A stretch of DNA of 64,000 nucleotides from Owenweeksia sp. (GCA_002695025.1 NZNV01000010.1:248001-312000), one strand, 5' to 3'; positions 27,968 to 36,743 are shown, numbered from the stretch's first letter. A program made the numbers and translations. The notes: a model not told the origin generated them from the sequence alone.

Positions 27968-29579
27968 TTACACCTTGCCTAATGGAAAACTAAGCTCTAC
28001 CGTAGTACCTACGGTGGGTATACTGTGGATGGACATATACCCATTGAGCTGCTCCATTACTTTTTGGCCAACGTACAGGCCTAAACCACTTCCCGTGGAA
28101 TTTATCGTTCCCTTATAAAACATCTGAGTAATCCTGGGCAAATGCTCTTTTTCAATGCCGTCTCCGTTGTCTTCTATCCATATATGGAAATGGGTGGTGC
28201 TTTTCCCGCTGTATATCTTCACTTCTTTTGACTTATGGGAGGTGTTGTGGTATGTACAGGCATTATTCATCACCTTCTGTATAACCAGCAGGAATAACTC
28301 CTCGTCCACTTCCAGCCTGGTGGCTTTCGAAAAATCAATATCAAAAGTCACCTTCTTTTCCCCGTAGTTTTCCTTTATCCATTTAACCAGGGTTTTTTCC
28401 AGATCCACCGTTTTGGGTTCCAGTTTTTTACTCGTCACCTTCCTAACCTCCAGCAATTTGTGAAGAGTATGATCCAGTTTCCTGGCCAACTCACCCACCA
28501 TCTCACCGTATAGGCCCAGGTTTTGGAAATCCTTCTCCTTCTCCATAAGGTCAGCTATTCCCAGCAAGGAGGATACGGGACCCCTAAGATCATGTGAAGT
28601 GTTATAAAGAAACTCTTCCAACTCACTATTCCGGATTTTAAGTGTTTGCTCCAGATCCTTTAGCTCCGTTACGTCCGTAGACACACCGAGTACGTGGGTC
28701 TCACCATCTATACGCAAAGGTACTTTTACCGTGCTGAACCAATAATCGCTATTGTTTTTCTCAATTTTCTCCTCATAAGGCACCGTAGGGGTTTCCCTTT
28801 TCAATAACCTCCATATCCTTTTGGATGAAAAACTCCACCTCATCTGCATGAGGGTTAAAGTCCTTGTCGGTTTTTCCTTCAACCTCTTCAGTAGAAGCAT
28901 TATAGAGCTCGGCAACTGCATGATTTGCCATTTTAAAAACCCCGTTCTTGTCTTTTACATAAATCAGGTTAGGGCTCGTATCAATAACCTTACGGAGAAA
29001 ATGCTTTTGATGATCCAGTTCCTTTTGGGCTTCCTCCAGTTCCTGCAAATGCAGCCTCAGTTTTTGGGTCTTTAGCTCTATTTCTTCTTTGAGATTCCGC
29101 TGATGTTTTCTCAGCTCTATCTGGGCCATCACCTGTTCGGCAAGCACCTGAAGGGACTTTCGTTGTGTATCGGATAATTTTTTGGGAACTGTATCCAATA
29201 CGCAAAGAGTTCCCAGGTTGTTGCCTTCTCCATCCTGCAAGGGTGCCCCTGCATAAAAGCGAATTTTGGGCTCCTGAACAACAAATGGATTATCCTTGAA
29301 AAGCTCATTTTTCAGCATATTTTCTACTTCATACACTTCAGCCTGCTGAATGGCATAATGGCAAAATGAAACGCTACGTGCAGATTCGCTTAAATCTGTT
29401 CCCACTTTTGATTTAAACCATTGACGGTCACTATCTAAAAGAGTAATTAAGGAAACCGGGGTTTCACATATATAGCTAGCCAGTTGAGTAAGAGCATCAA
29501 ACTGAGCTTCGGCTTCGCTGCCCATGATATCATATTTTCTCAGGGCCTCAAGCCTTTTTTCCTCATTATAGTTTTTCAC
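27968..29579 (-). pseudogene. GAF-PAS sensor histidine kinase split by a one-base frameshift
   Basis: Two overlapping minus-strand frames make one kinase. The first (29579-28773) has a GAF domain (residues about 20-165), a coiled coil and the start of a PAS domain, ending prematurely after EKGNPYGAL. The second frame resumes with TPTVPYEEKIEKN and gives the PAS end, the H-box SHDLRGP, N-box VMNNACTYHN, G1 WIEDNGDGI and G2 GSGLGLYVG. Reading the four-base G run at 28788-28791 (C on the coding strand) as three restores one frame of 536 codons plus stop. There is no transmembrane segment, so it would be a cytosolic sensor. No response regulator is adjacent. It could be a true pseudogene, a phase-variable gene or a sequencing error. 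Confidence 0.85.
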
Positions 29580-29656
29580 AAATGCTAACGTTCGATCTCA
29601 ATCTATAAATTTAAAAAATTCCGCTTATTGATTCTCTTTAATTAGCTGATCAGTAA

Positions 29657-30145
29657 TTAAATACACTTAAAGTAATCAAAAGGCTCCAGGCATTCATTGC
29701 ATTTATAAAGAGCCTTGCATGCGGTTGAACCAAACTGGCTTACCATAGTGGTATGCTTAGAGCCGCAATGCGGACACTGCACTTCCCTGGCTTTGCCAAA
29801 AAGCACCGATTTATCGGCTGAAGATCCTTCAGGAGGGGCTATCCCGTATTCCCGTAGTTTCTCCCGCCCCTTTTCAGTCATCCAATCTGTGGTCCAGGGA
29901 GGAGACAATACGGTTTGTACCTCCACATTGTTTACTCCCTCGTCCTTCAACTTCGCCTTAATATTCGCCTCTATTTCATTCATGGCCGGGCAGCCGCTAT
30001 AGGTTGGCGTGATCTTTATGATCGGGTGATCATGTTCCATATCCACATGGCGGACCACTCCGAGGTCTACTACAGTGAGCACCGGTATCTCGGGGTCCGT
30101 AACCTCTTCCAACCATTGCCATATTTGATTTTCAGTAACCGTCAT
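29657..30145 (-). CDS. paaD: Phenylacetyl-CoA epoxidase subunit PaaD (Fe-S assembly factor)
   Basis: The 162-residue protein has an N-terminal MIP18/DUF59 domain (VTDPEIPVLTVVDLGVVR, then PTYSGCPAMNEIEANI with its conserved cysteine). A C-terminal zinc-ribbon-like segment follows with CPHCG, a cysteine near residue 142 and CNEC. This is the usual PaaD architecture. PaaD is needed for a working PaaABCE epoxidase, probably in metallocentre maturation. It is separated from paaC by the LRR gene and has its own -7 element at 30154-30161. Confidence 0.9.
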   Translation of the reverse strand: MTVTENQIWQWLEEVTDPEIPVLTVVDLGVVRHVDMEHDHPIIKITPTYSGCPAMNEIEANIKAKLKDEGVNNVEVQTVLSPPWTTDWMTEKGREKLREYGIAPPEGSSADKSVLFGKAREVQCPHCGSKHTTMVSQFGSTACKALYKCNECLEPFDYFKCI

Positions 30146-30153
30146 AGATAGTA

Positions 30154-30161
30154 CAAAGGTA
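30154..30161 (-). promoter_or_regulatory. Bacteroidota -7 promoter element of paaD
   Basis: TACCTTTG on the minus strand fits TAnnTTTG, eight bases before the paaD ATG. This implies a very short leader. It lies between the LRR gene stop (30175) and paaD. Confidence 0.5.
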
Positions 30162-30174
30162 CGGGTGTCTTTTC

Positions 30175-30933
30175 TTATTTCACGAGGATCTGTAACTGCC
30201 GGTTGGCCGGAACAGCAAAGCAGGTGGGTACAATGGCAAACCGGTCTACGGTAAGGTACTCCAGCACTTTATTTCCACATAAATATTCCGGAATGTTAAT
30301 CCCTCCTCCCGCGTACGCTACATTAAGATCCTGCAGGTTGGGCAGGTCGGCCAGGTAATCGGGGAGATCCTTAAAATCATTGCGTTCCAGGTCCAGGAGT
30401 ACCAGGTTCTCCAGTTGCTTTATGCTCTCGGGCAGTTGCGTGAGGTTATTCTGTGCAAGGTACAGGTACTTCAGGTTTTTCAATTGCCCTATCTCCCTTG
30501 GAATGGAGTCCAGGTTATTGTGGTTGATCACCAGGCGCTCCAGGTTCTCCAACTGACCTATTTCACGGGGCAGATACTTCAGGTTATTATGGTGGATGGA
30601 AAGTTCCCTGAGGTTTTTTAACTGACCTATTTCCGGGGGAATTTCGGTAAGCTTATTATTGCTGATCACCAGTATTTCCAGCTTTTCAAGGTAGGCTATC
30701 TCCCCAGGGATTTTGTGCAGGTTGCACTTGAAAAGGCGCAACTCCTCCAGGTTGCTCAGGCGTGCTATATAGGGCGGTAACACCCCGATACGCTGACGGC
30801 TGAGATTCAGTTTCTTTACGTCCTCCGCTTCGCGCAGCGCTGTAGAAAGGTTGGTATAACCTTTACATGCGCCCAGTATTAGCAAGGTAAGGATTAGTAA
30901 ACCGGTATGGATGCGAAAACCTTTTGGAAGCAT
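30175..30933 (-). CDS. Leucine-rich-repeat lipoprotein
   Basis: The 252-residue protein begins with a lipoprotein signal (LLILTLLILGAC, lipidation cysteine at about residue 23). About eight leucine-rich repeats of 23 residues follow (LxNLxxLxIxxNxLxxIPxEIGQ), the spacing of the Ras-suppressor/bacterial LRR type. The last repeats degenerate into a C-terminal cap with two cysteines. It is probably periplasmic or on the outer membrane and binds a protein. It sits inside the paaABC-paaD run, 91 bases after paaC and 29 before paaD, though nothing in the family points to aromatic metabolism. Confidence 0.87.
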   Translation of the reverse strand: MLPKGFRIHTGLLILTLLILGACKGYTNLSTALREAEDVKKLNLSRQRIGVLPPYIARLSNLEELRLFKCNLHKIPGEIAYLEKLEILVISNNKLTEIPPEIGQLKNLRELSIHHNNLKYLPREIGQLENLERLVINHNNLDSIPREIGQLKNLKYLYLAQNNLTQLPESIKQLENLVLLDLERNDFKDLPDYLADLPNLQDLNVAYAGGGINIPEYLCGNKVLEYLTVDRFAIVPTCFAVPANRQLQILVK

Positions 30934-31024
30934 GCAAGCATTTTGTATTGGACAACCACACCCTGAAAGGGTTGGTCAACCACCAAAAGGTACGAAAAAA
31001 AGAAAAGCCTGGTCTCTTAGCCGG

Positions 31025-31777
31025 CTACCATTGAACATCCGGATGCATGCGCGGCAGGTGTTGCATCTCGGCCAGAACATAGCCCAAGTATTCCGTATGC
31101 TCACCTTGCTTACCTCCTTCCTGCATCCACTCGTCATCCGGTTTTTTCAAAGTAGCCACTTCCAGGATCTCAGCCACTTTTTGATGCCATTGATCCTTTA
31201 CCAGGTTCAAATCCGCACCAATGCCTTTTTCCAGCATGGCCGTTTCCACCTCATCCATGGTGAACATCTCCCCGGTCCATTGCCAAAGATCATCCAGGGC
31301 ATCCTGTACTTTTTGGTGGCTTTCTTCCGTTCCATCCCCGAGGCGTATCACCCACTCAGCGCTCCATTGAGCGTGGTAGGTTATTTCCTTAATGGCTTTT
31401 TGGGCTACCGAGCGAATGTGATCATCCTTGCTCTCCAGGAGTTGAGTATACAGGAAGTAGTTGAAGGTGTCAAAAAGGAACTGGCGAACCAGGGTATTTC
31501 CCCAGTGCCCGTTAGGCAGTTCTACCATAAGCAGGTTGTGGTAATCGTACACATCCCTGAAAAAAGCCATTTTATCTTCGGTAAAGCCTTCTCCTTTTAA
31601 TTTGGCTGCGTATTGCAATAACATGCGGGCCTGACCCAGTTGATCAAGTGCAATATTGGAAAGTGCAATATCCTGTTCCAGGATTGGTCCGTACCCGCAC
31701 CATTCTCCCAGGCGCTGACCCAGTATCAAGGCATTATCTCCCAGTCTAAGTGTGTATTCCAGTAGTTCTTTCTGCAA
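31025..31777 (-). CDS. paaC: Phenylacetyl-CoA epoxidase structural subunit PaaC
   Basis: This 250-residue helical ferritin-like protein carries typical PaaC segments: LRLGDNALILGQRLGEWCGYGPILEQDIALSN (in part), FNYFLYTQLL and KEITYHAQWSAEWVIRLGDGTEES (in part). PaaC pairs with the catalytic PaaA as a structural partner in the multicomponent monooxygenase that epoxidises phenylacetyl-CoA. The gene follows paaB after 37 bases in the paaABC operon. Length is normal. Confidence 0.93.
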   Translation of the reverse strand: MQKELLEYTLRLGDNALILGQRLGEWCGYGPILEQDIALSNIALDQLGQARMLLQYAAKLKGEGFTEDKMAFFRDVYDYHNLLMVELPNGHWGNTLVRQFLFDTFNYFLYTQLLESKDDHIRSVAQKAIKEITYHAQWSAEWVIRLGDGTEESHQKVQDALDDLWQWTGEMFTMDEVETAMLEKGIGADLNLVKDQWHQKVAEILEVATLKKPDDEWMQEGGKQGEHTEYLGYVLAEMQHLPRMHPDVQW

Positions 31778-31814
31778 AATCTTTCGTTTAATCCATTATC
31801 GATTTAAACCCGGT

Positions 31815-32108
31815 TTACATGTGCCCTACCTCGTCAGGGATATCATAGAACGTAGGATGACGGTATACTTTATCGTCAGCAGGTGTAAAAAGGGGATCGT
31901 TCTCATCCGGACTGGAAGCGGTGATAGCTTCAGAGGGAACCACCCAGATGCTGATACCTTCACTCCTGCGGGTATACACATCACGGGCGTTTTTAATGGC
32001 CATTTCTGCATCCGGTGCATGAAGGCTACCCACATGTTTATGGCTCAATCCGTTGCGGGAACGGATAAATATTTCCCAGATCTTCCAGTTATCCTTGCTT
32101 TGTGACAT
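31815..32108 (-). CDS. paaB: Phenylacetyl-CoA epoxidase subunit PaaB
   Basis: The 97-residue protein matches PaaB: WKIWEIFIRSRNGLSHKHVG, LHAPDAEMAIKNARDVYTRR, then EGISIWVVPSEAI. It is a small non-catalytic subunit that bridges the PaaAC units and is required for activity. It lies 12 bases after paaA in the same operon. Confidence 0.94.
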   Translation of the reverse strand: MSQSKDNWKIWEIFIRSRNGLSHKHVGSLHAPDAEMAIKNARDVYTRRSEGISIWVVPSEAITASSPDENDPLFTPADDKVYRHPTFYDIPDEVGHM

Positions 32109-32120
32109 AATTATTTGGGT

Positions 32121-33071
32121 TTAGGCAGCAGCTTGTTTTTTGCGTTCTTCCTGTTTTTTGGCATAAGCATTGGCAGCCTCGCGTATCCACTGCCCTTCAT
32201 CATGAGCTTTATTACGGGCATCCATGCGTTGTTTGTTGCACTTGCCATTGCCTTTGATGACGCTATAGAATTCTTCCCAGTTTATTTCGCCAAAGTCATA
32301 ATGGCTGTGTTCCTCGTTCCATTTCAAATCGGGATCCGGCACGGTAAGACCCAGGAACTCGGCCTGAGGGACTGTTTTATCGATAAACTCCTGGCGCAAC
32401 TGGTCATTAGACTTCCGCTTGATCTTCCACTTCATGCTTTGGGCTGAGTTGGGAGAGTCATCATCGGTAGGTCCAAACATCATAAGAGATGGCCACCACC
32501 AACGGTTGAGTGCAGCCTGCGCCATTTCCTTTTGCTCGGCAGAACCCTGGGCAAGGGTCATCATAATCTCATAACCCTGGCGCTGGTGAAAGCTTTCCTC
32601 TTTACAAATGCGCACCATAGCCCGTGAGTACGGCCCGTAGGAAGTGCGGCATAACATCACCTGGTTGGCAATGGCAGCACCATCTACCAACCAGCCAATG
32701 GCTCCTATATCCGCCCAGGTTGGCGTAGGGTAATTGAAAATAGAGGAATATTTTGCCTTTCCGCTCAGGAGGTCCTCCACCATATCCATACGGTCGGCTC
32801 CCAGCGTTTCTGCAGCAGAATACAGGTATAAGCCGTGGCCGGCCTCATCCTGAACCTTGGCCAGCAATGCCACTTTTCTTCTAAGGGACGGAGCCCTGGT
32901 GATCCAGTTGGCCTCGGGTAACATCCCTACTACCTCACTGTGAGCATGCTGGCTTACCTGGCGGATCAGCGTCTGGCGATACTTTTCCGGCATCCAGTCT
33001 TTGGGCTCTACTTTATTTTCGGCATCTACATAATCCTGGAACTTTTGCTCCAGGTTCATTTCTGTCGTCAT
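32121..33071 (-). CDS. paaA: Phenylacetyl-CoA epoxidase catalytic subunit PaaA
   Basis: The 316-residue ferritin-like diiron protein has two visible ExxH-type iron-ligand motifs: [16 protein letters not shown] near residue 75 and [13 protein letters not shown] near residue 165. It inserts one oxygen atom into the ring of phenylacetyl-CoA, using electrons from PaaE. It is the first gene of paaABC, with a -7 element TATCTTTG 24 bases upstream and the paaE gene divergent. Confidence 0.95.
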   Translation of the reverse strand: MTTEMNLEQKFQDYVDAENKVEPKDWMPEKYRQTLIRQVSQHAHSEVVGMLPEANWITRAPSLRRKVALLAKVQDEAGHGLYLYSAAETLGADRMDMVEDLLSGKAKYSSIFNYPTPTWADIGAIGWLVDGAAIANQVMLCRTSYGPYSRAMVRICKEESFHQRQGYEIMMTLAQGSAEQKEMAQAALNRWWWPSLMMFGPTDDDSPNSAQSMKWKIKRKSNDQLRQEFIDKTVPQAEFLGLTVPDPDLKWNEEHSHYDFGEINWEEFYSVIKGNGKCNKQRMDARNKAHDEGQWIREAANAYAKKQEERKKQAAA

Positions 33072-33095
33072 AATCTTAAGAGGTTTGAAGTTCTA

Positions 33096-33103
33096 CAAAG
33101 ATA
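33096..33103 (-). promoter_or_regulatory. Bacteroidota -7 promoter element of paaABC
   Basis: TATCTTTG on the minus strand, 24 bases before the paaA ATG at 33071, fits TAnnTTTG. The same octamer serves the divergent paaE gene. Confidence 0.6.
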
Positions 33104-33190
33104 CTATTCAAAAATCATACTATCCCGGTCCGGCATATCGCATATCTTACCTTATTTACATCATCAGGACGTTTTCTGCTCCCTGCCTCT

Positions 33191-33198
33191 TATCTTTG
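33191..33198 (+). promoter_or_regulatory. Bacteroidota -7 promoter element of paaE
   Basis: TATCTTTG on the plus strand, 24 bases before the chosen paaE ATG at 33223. Its presence downstream of the in-frame codon at 33085 argues that translation starts at 33223, not earlier. Confidence 0.6.
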
Positions 33199-33222
33199 CA
33201 GCCTTCTGAAAAAACGGAAACT

Positions 33223-34368
33223 ATGTTGAAATTCTTTAAGAAGGCCCTGGGCAACAGTAAATCGCTGATGAGGGATGGCAAGCCCACCTCAAGGCCCCGC
33301 TTTCATAACCTCCGTGTGCAGGACATCACCCGTGAAACCGAAGATTGTGTTTCTATAGCTTTTGAAATTCCTGAAGATCTGAGTGAACACTATCGTTTTA
33401 TCCCGGGCCAGTATCTAACCCTGGAGGCGGAAATAAACGGTGAGGCGGTAAGGCGATCCTATTCGCTTTGCTCCAGCCCGGCTGACGGAGAACTGAGAGT
33501 AGCGGTTAAAAAGGTGGAAGACGGACGTTTTTCATCCTGGGCCAATACGGAGCTTACCGTAGGTACTGAGATGAGGGTAATGACCCCCGAAGGTAAGTTC
33601 AATGCCATTATAGATAAAGCGCATCGTCATAATTATGTGGCCTTTGCCGCTGGTTCTGGAATAACCCCGGTTTTCAGCATTATGAAATCCGTTCTGGAAA
33701 TGGAGCCTGAGAGTACTTTTACGCTCTTCTATGGAAATAAAACCAGCAACACCATCATTTTCAGGGATAAGATAGATGGCCTGAAAAACCGCTACATGAA
33801 CCGTTTGGAGGTTCATCATATCCTGAGCCGTGAAGATCAGGGGACAGACTACCTGAAAGGACGTATTGATGAAGGTAAATGTATCTCCTTCTCTGAGAAA
33901 TTCTTTGACCCGGCTGATACGGATGCTTTCTTCATTTGTGGCCCCGAGGCCATGATCAATTGTGTGAATGACAGCCTCACCAAAATGGGTGTAAGCACGA
34001 ATAAGATCCACTACGAACTCTTTACCTCTCCTTCACAGAATATTGCGCATAAGACCAAGGTCAGTGCCGGTAAAAAGCAAGAAACGATTAAAAGTGAAGT
34101 GACGGTGATCCTGGATGGTGAGGAAACCCACTTTGGAATTGCCTCAGACGGAAAGGCTATACTGGACGCAGCGCTGGATGCAGGGGCCGATGTGCCATAC
34201 GCCTGCAAGGGTGCTGTATGCTGTACCTGCCGTGCGCGGGTGCTGGAAGGTTCTGTTGAAATGGAAATGAACTATGCCCTGGAAGATGATGAGGTGGAGG
34301 ATGGCTATGTCCTAACCTGTCAGAGCCACCCCACTTCCGATAAGGTGGTCGTTAGTTATGATGAGTAA
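33223..34368 (+). CDS. paaE: Phenylacetyl-CoA epoxidase reductase PaaE
   Basis: This 381-residue flavin reductase-ferredoxin fusion has an FAD-binding barrel with RRSYSLCSSP, an NAD(P) domain with GSGITPVFSIMKS, and a plant-type [2Fe-2S] domain at the C-terminus with cysteines at 328, 333, 336 and 366 (CKGAVCCTC and LTCQ). It passes electrons from NADPH to the PaaA diiron site. The frame is open upstream to 33085, but MLKFFKKALG is the natural start, because the promoter octamer lies between the two. It is divergent from paaABC rather than downstream of it as in E. coli. Confidence 0.92.
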   Translation: MLKFFKKALGNSKSLMRDGKPTSRPRFHNLRVQDITRETEDCVSIAFEIPEDLSEHYRFIPGQYLTLEAEINGEAVRRSYSLCSSPADGELRVAVKKVEDGRFSSWANTELTVGTEMRVMTPEGKFNAIIDKAHRHNYVAFAAGSGITPVFSIMKSVLEMEPESTFTLFYGNKTSNTIIFRDKIDGLKNRYMNRLEVHHILSREDQGTDYLKGRIDEGKCISFSEKFFDPADTDAFFICGPEAMINCVNDSLTKMGVSTNKIHYELFTSPSQNIAHKTKVSAGKKQETIKSEVTVILDGEETHFGIASDGKAILDAALDAGADVPYACKGAVCCTCRARVLEGSVEMEMNYALEDDEVEDGYVLTCQSHPTSDKVVVSYDE

Positions 34369-34405
34369 TTTTCTGTCGTTCAGGTATTCTTAAACCAAGT
34401 GGATA

Positions 34406-34843
34406 TTATTTCACCATGTCCACATGCCATATCCCAAAGTCAAGGTATGGCTGGGTAATGGTCTGGAAGCCCTGGGTAGCATAAAAATCTTCGAGGTACA
34501 CCTGGGCCTGTATCTTCAGAGCCTGGCCTGGATACATGCTTTCAGCCTCGCTCACCGCAATTTCAAATATCCTTCTTCCCAACTGCATGCCCCGGTAATC
34601 AGGGTGTACACACACACGACCGATGGAAGGCTCATCATAGAGTTCGTGCGGGGCCACAACACGCGCATAAGCCACCAGCTGTTGATAGTTATAGCCGGTA
34701 ATATGTATGGAATGCTGATCGTGATAATCCACCTCCTGGTAAGCACATTTTTGTTCCACCACAAATATACGGGTGCGCAAGGCAAGAATATCGTAGAGCT
34801 CAATGGTACTTAGCTGCTTAAATTCACGGATGCTGATTCTCAT
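34406..34843 (-). CDS. elaA: ElaA-family GNAT N-acetyltransferase
   Basis: The 145-residue protein follows E. coli ElaA: LYDILALRTRIFVVEQKCAY, LVAYARVV, the acetyl-CoA loop IGRVCVHPDYRGMQLGRRI (in place of Q/RxxGxG/A), and QAQVYLEDFYATQGFQ. The substrate is unknown. A TAATTTTG element lies five bases before the ATG, squeezed against the U-tract of the upstream operon's terminator. Confidence 0.85.
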   Translation of the reverse strand: MRISIREFKQLSTIELYDILALRTRIFVVEQKCAYQEVDYHDQHSIHITGYNYQQLVAYARVVAPHELYDEPSIGRVCVHPDYRGMQLGRRIFEIAVSEAESMYPGQALKIQAQVYLEDFYATQGFQTITQPYLDFGIWHVDMVK

Positions 34844-34848
34844 ACCAT

Positions 34849-34856
34849 CAAAATTA
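34849..34856 (-). promoter_or_regulatory. Possible -7 promoter element of elaA
   Basis: TAATTTTG on the minus strand fits TAnnTTTG, five bases before the elaA ATG (34843). It overlaps the U-tract of the preceding terminator, so it may be chance in AT-rich sequence. Confidence 0.35.
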
Positions 34857-34883
34857 AAAAACCCGGGTTAAGTACCCGGGTTT
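34856..34883 (-). terminator. Rho-independent terminator of the sigma / coiled-coil / barrel operon
   Basis: A perfect 10-base-pair stem, AAACCCGGGT with ACCCGGGTTT, and a five-base loop, followed on the minus strand by six U. It begins 26 bases after the stop codon of 34909-36222. Confidence 0.9.
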
Positions 34884-34908
34884 CGGAAACTAAATTATGC
34901 GGCTGGTC

Positions 34909-36222
34909 TTAGAGCGTTAGCCCAATGCTAACCGCTGCCATTTGGTAGTTGGCGGGTAAATTCTCGAAGTTAAGGGGTCCTTTTCCGCTTTGGAAAAAGC
35001 TGTTCAGGTCATATTTTGCGGTAAGCTTAAGGTTTTGCCAGCCTACCTGGGCCATCACGCCATACCGGAAAGGAACTGTATAAAAATCATTCTCACGTTC
35101 TTCTTCAACCTTCGCTCCTTCAAAATCATTGAACTCGGTCTCCCGTTCACTGTGAATGCGAAAACCTACGTACCCCCCCAATCCAAGGGTAAAAGCCTCA
35201 TCCATTTCACCCACATCGCTCAGGTCCAGCTGAAGCATGAGGGGAATGTTGATGTAGGTAATCTCAAACTTAGATTTGGCATAGCTGTTAGTATCCGCCA
35301 CAAAATCCGTGCGGTTGGCTCCTTTATAGATAATGTTATCTCCGTAAAGGCGGAAGTTATGCCAGCTGATCTCGCCTCCCCACTTAAAGTAATATTTACT
35401 GTAAGGGTTACCGATACGCGTCTTACCACCCAGGCCCAGTTCAAATACGGTGGATTTCCAGAAATTCTGTTCGGCAGGCTCATCGTAAACAAAGTACTGT
35501 CCGTCTTCCAGCAGCTGGTTAAAACCGAAGTTTATGTCAAAGTAGGTTTCGGTGCGGTCAATCTCTTTATGCTCATCACCATCCCGTTCGTTTTCCTCAT
35601 CCTTAAAGCGGAGGGCAAAGGGTTTGTCATCATCTTCTCCTCCCTGGATAATTATACCGTTATCTGAAATAATGATCTTTTGCTTCCGCTTTTCCCCGGG
35701 CTCACTTTCCGTCTTGTTTTCCTCGGCATATGGAATACTCGGAAGGGGGGGCAAGGGAGGTATACTGCCTATGGCACCTTCTCTTTCTGCCTCGGCTTCC
35801 ATCTGGGCTTCCCAAGCCTCCATCTGGCTTTCATACTGCTCTGCCCAGGCTTCCCAGCGCTCTCCATAGGCTTCGCCCCAGTCTTCCATAAGGTCACCAA
35901 TAACTTCCATGCTGTCTTCTGTGCGCTCCACTATAGCCTCTTTCATCTCTTCAGCCTGCTCATCGGTAATCTCGCCTTTCCTGCGCTGCGCTTCCACGCG
36001 ATCAATAAGCTCCATTTGCTTTTGTTGGAGTTTAGTGGTCTTTTCCACCAGTTCACGGATCACCCTGTTCAGGTCCATTTCGGACAGAGAGCGGAGGTCT
36101 TCGGCCCGAAGGGTAATCTGGTTTCCTTCAATGGCCACTTCCAGGGAGTCCTTTTCAGGCTGTGCAAAAGCAAGGGTGCTTGTGAACATCAGCGCACCTG
36201 CCAGTTTCAATGCTCTTTTCAT
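34909..36222 (-). CDS. Secreted coiled-coil protein with C-terminal outer-membrane beta-barrel-like domain
   Basis: The 437-residue protein has a signal peptide (to about residue 20, TLAFAQ). A long helical region (30-150) contains tryptophan-bearing repeats (GEAYGERWEAWAEQYESQ, then MEAWEAQMEAEAERE). A proline-rich hinge (about 155-165, PPLPPLPSIP) leads into an acidic stretch and a C-terminal domain (about 225-437) of alternating beta strands ending in YQMAAVSIGLTL, typical of small outer-membrane barrels. It is the last gene of the sigma-factor operon. The inference is that the barrel sits in the outer membrane and the coiled coil reaches into the periplasm, possibly to contact the small coiled-coil protein or the anti-sigma factor. 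The function is not known. Confidence 0.8.
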   Translation of the reverse strand: MKRALKLAGALMFTSTLAFAQPEKDSLEVAIEGNQITLRAEDLRSLSEMDLNRVIRELVEKTTKLQQKQMELIDRVEAQRRKGEITDEQAEEMKEAIVERTEDSMEVIGDLMEDWGEAYGERWEAWAEQYESQMEAWEAQMEAEAEREGAIGSIPPLPPLPSIPYAEENKTESEPGEKRKQKIIISDNGIIIQGGEDDDKPFALRFKDEENERDGDEHKEIDRTETYFDINFGFNQLLEDGQYFVYDEPAEQNFWKSTVFELGLGGKTRIGNPYSKYYFKWGGEISWHNFRLYGDNIIYKGANRTDFVADTNSYAKSKFEITYINIPLMLQLDLSDVGEMDEAFTLGLGGYVGFRIHSERETEFNDFEGAKVEEERENDFYTVPFRYGVMAQVGWQNLKLTAKYDLNSFFQSGKGPLNFENLPANYQMAAVSIGLTL

Positions 36223-36244
36223 TTTTGTGTGTTTTTAGTTTGTT

Positions 36245-36730
36245 TTAATCTTCGTTGGGCTCATTGTCTTCCGGAGTGGGTGGTACCGGAGGGGTGGGCA
36301 TGTTCTTCATTCCAGCTTCAAGGTCTTTCTGCATTTCTTCGGCCCAAGCCTGCATTTTTTGTGAGAATGCCTGTGCCCACTCTTCCATCTTTTCCCCATT
36401 CTCTTCTGTCCAGGCTTCCATCTTAGGGCCGTTCTCTTCTGCCCACACTTCCATGCGTTCCGCAAAAGCCTCCATGCGTTCTTCAAACTCTTCAGCTCGT
36501 TTCTCCATGGCTTCTTCGCGGGCTTCCCGCTCCTCTTTGCTCAGGGAGTTGCTGTGGTCATACTCTGAAATCCTTCGCTCCAGGTCTTCCGTAAAATCCT
36601 GTACATCCTTCTCCATTTTTTCCAACTCTGCGTTGAGCTTTTGCATTGCTTCGGAATTATGGCTTTTTTCAGTTTGGGCAAACACAGTCCCTGTCAGCGC
36701 TATGGCGCAGATTAGTAAAATCCTTTTCAT
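36245..36730 (-). CDS. Small exported tryptophan-hendecad coiled-coil protein
   Basis: The 161-residue protein has a signal peptide (ending GTVFAQ). The body is almost all helix-forming, rich in glutamate, methionine and tryptophan. From about residue 85 an 11-residue unit repeats: MEVWAEENGPK, MEAWTEENGEK, MEEWAQAFSQK, MQAWAEEMQK. This is a hendecad coiled coil with one aromatic residue per unit. The tail is proline-rich and acidic (PTPPVPPTPEDNEPNED). The next gene in the operon (34909-36222) carries the same kind of W repeat, so the two may form a mixed coiled coil. I know no named family. Confidence 0.78.
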   Translation of the reverse strand: MKRILLICAIALTGTVFAQTEKSHNSEAMQKLNAELEKMEKDVQDFTEDLERRISEYDHSNSLSKEEREAREEAMEKRAEEFEERMEAFAERMEVWAEENGPKMEAWTEENGEKMEEWAQAFSQKMQAWAEEMQKDLEAGMKNMPTPPVPPTPEDNEPNED

Positions 36731-36743
36731 AATGTAGATGGGT

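Noticed and set aside
33085-33222. N-terminal extension of PaaE by 46 residues
   Set aside because: The extension contains the TATCTTTG promoter element and does not resemble PaaE; ATG at 33223 gives the normal N-terminus.
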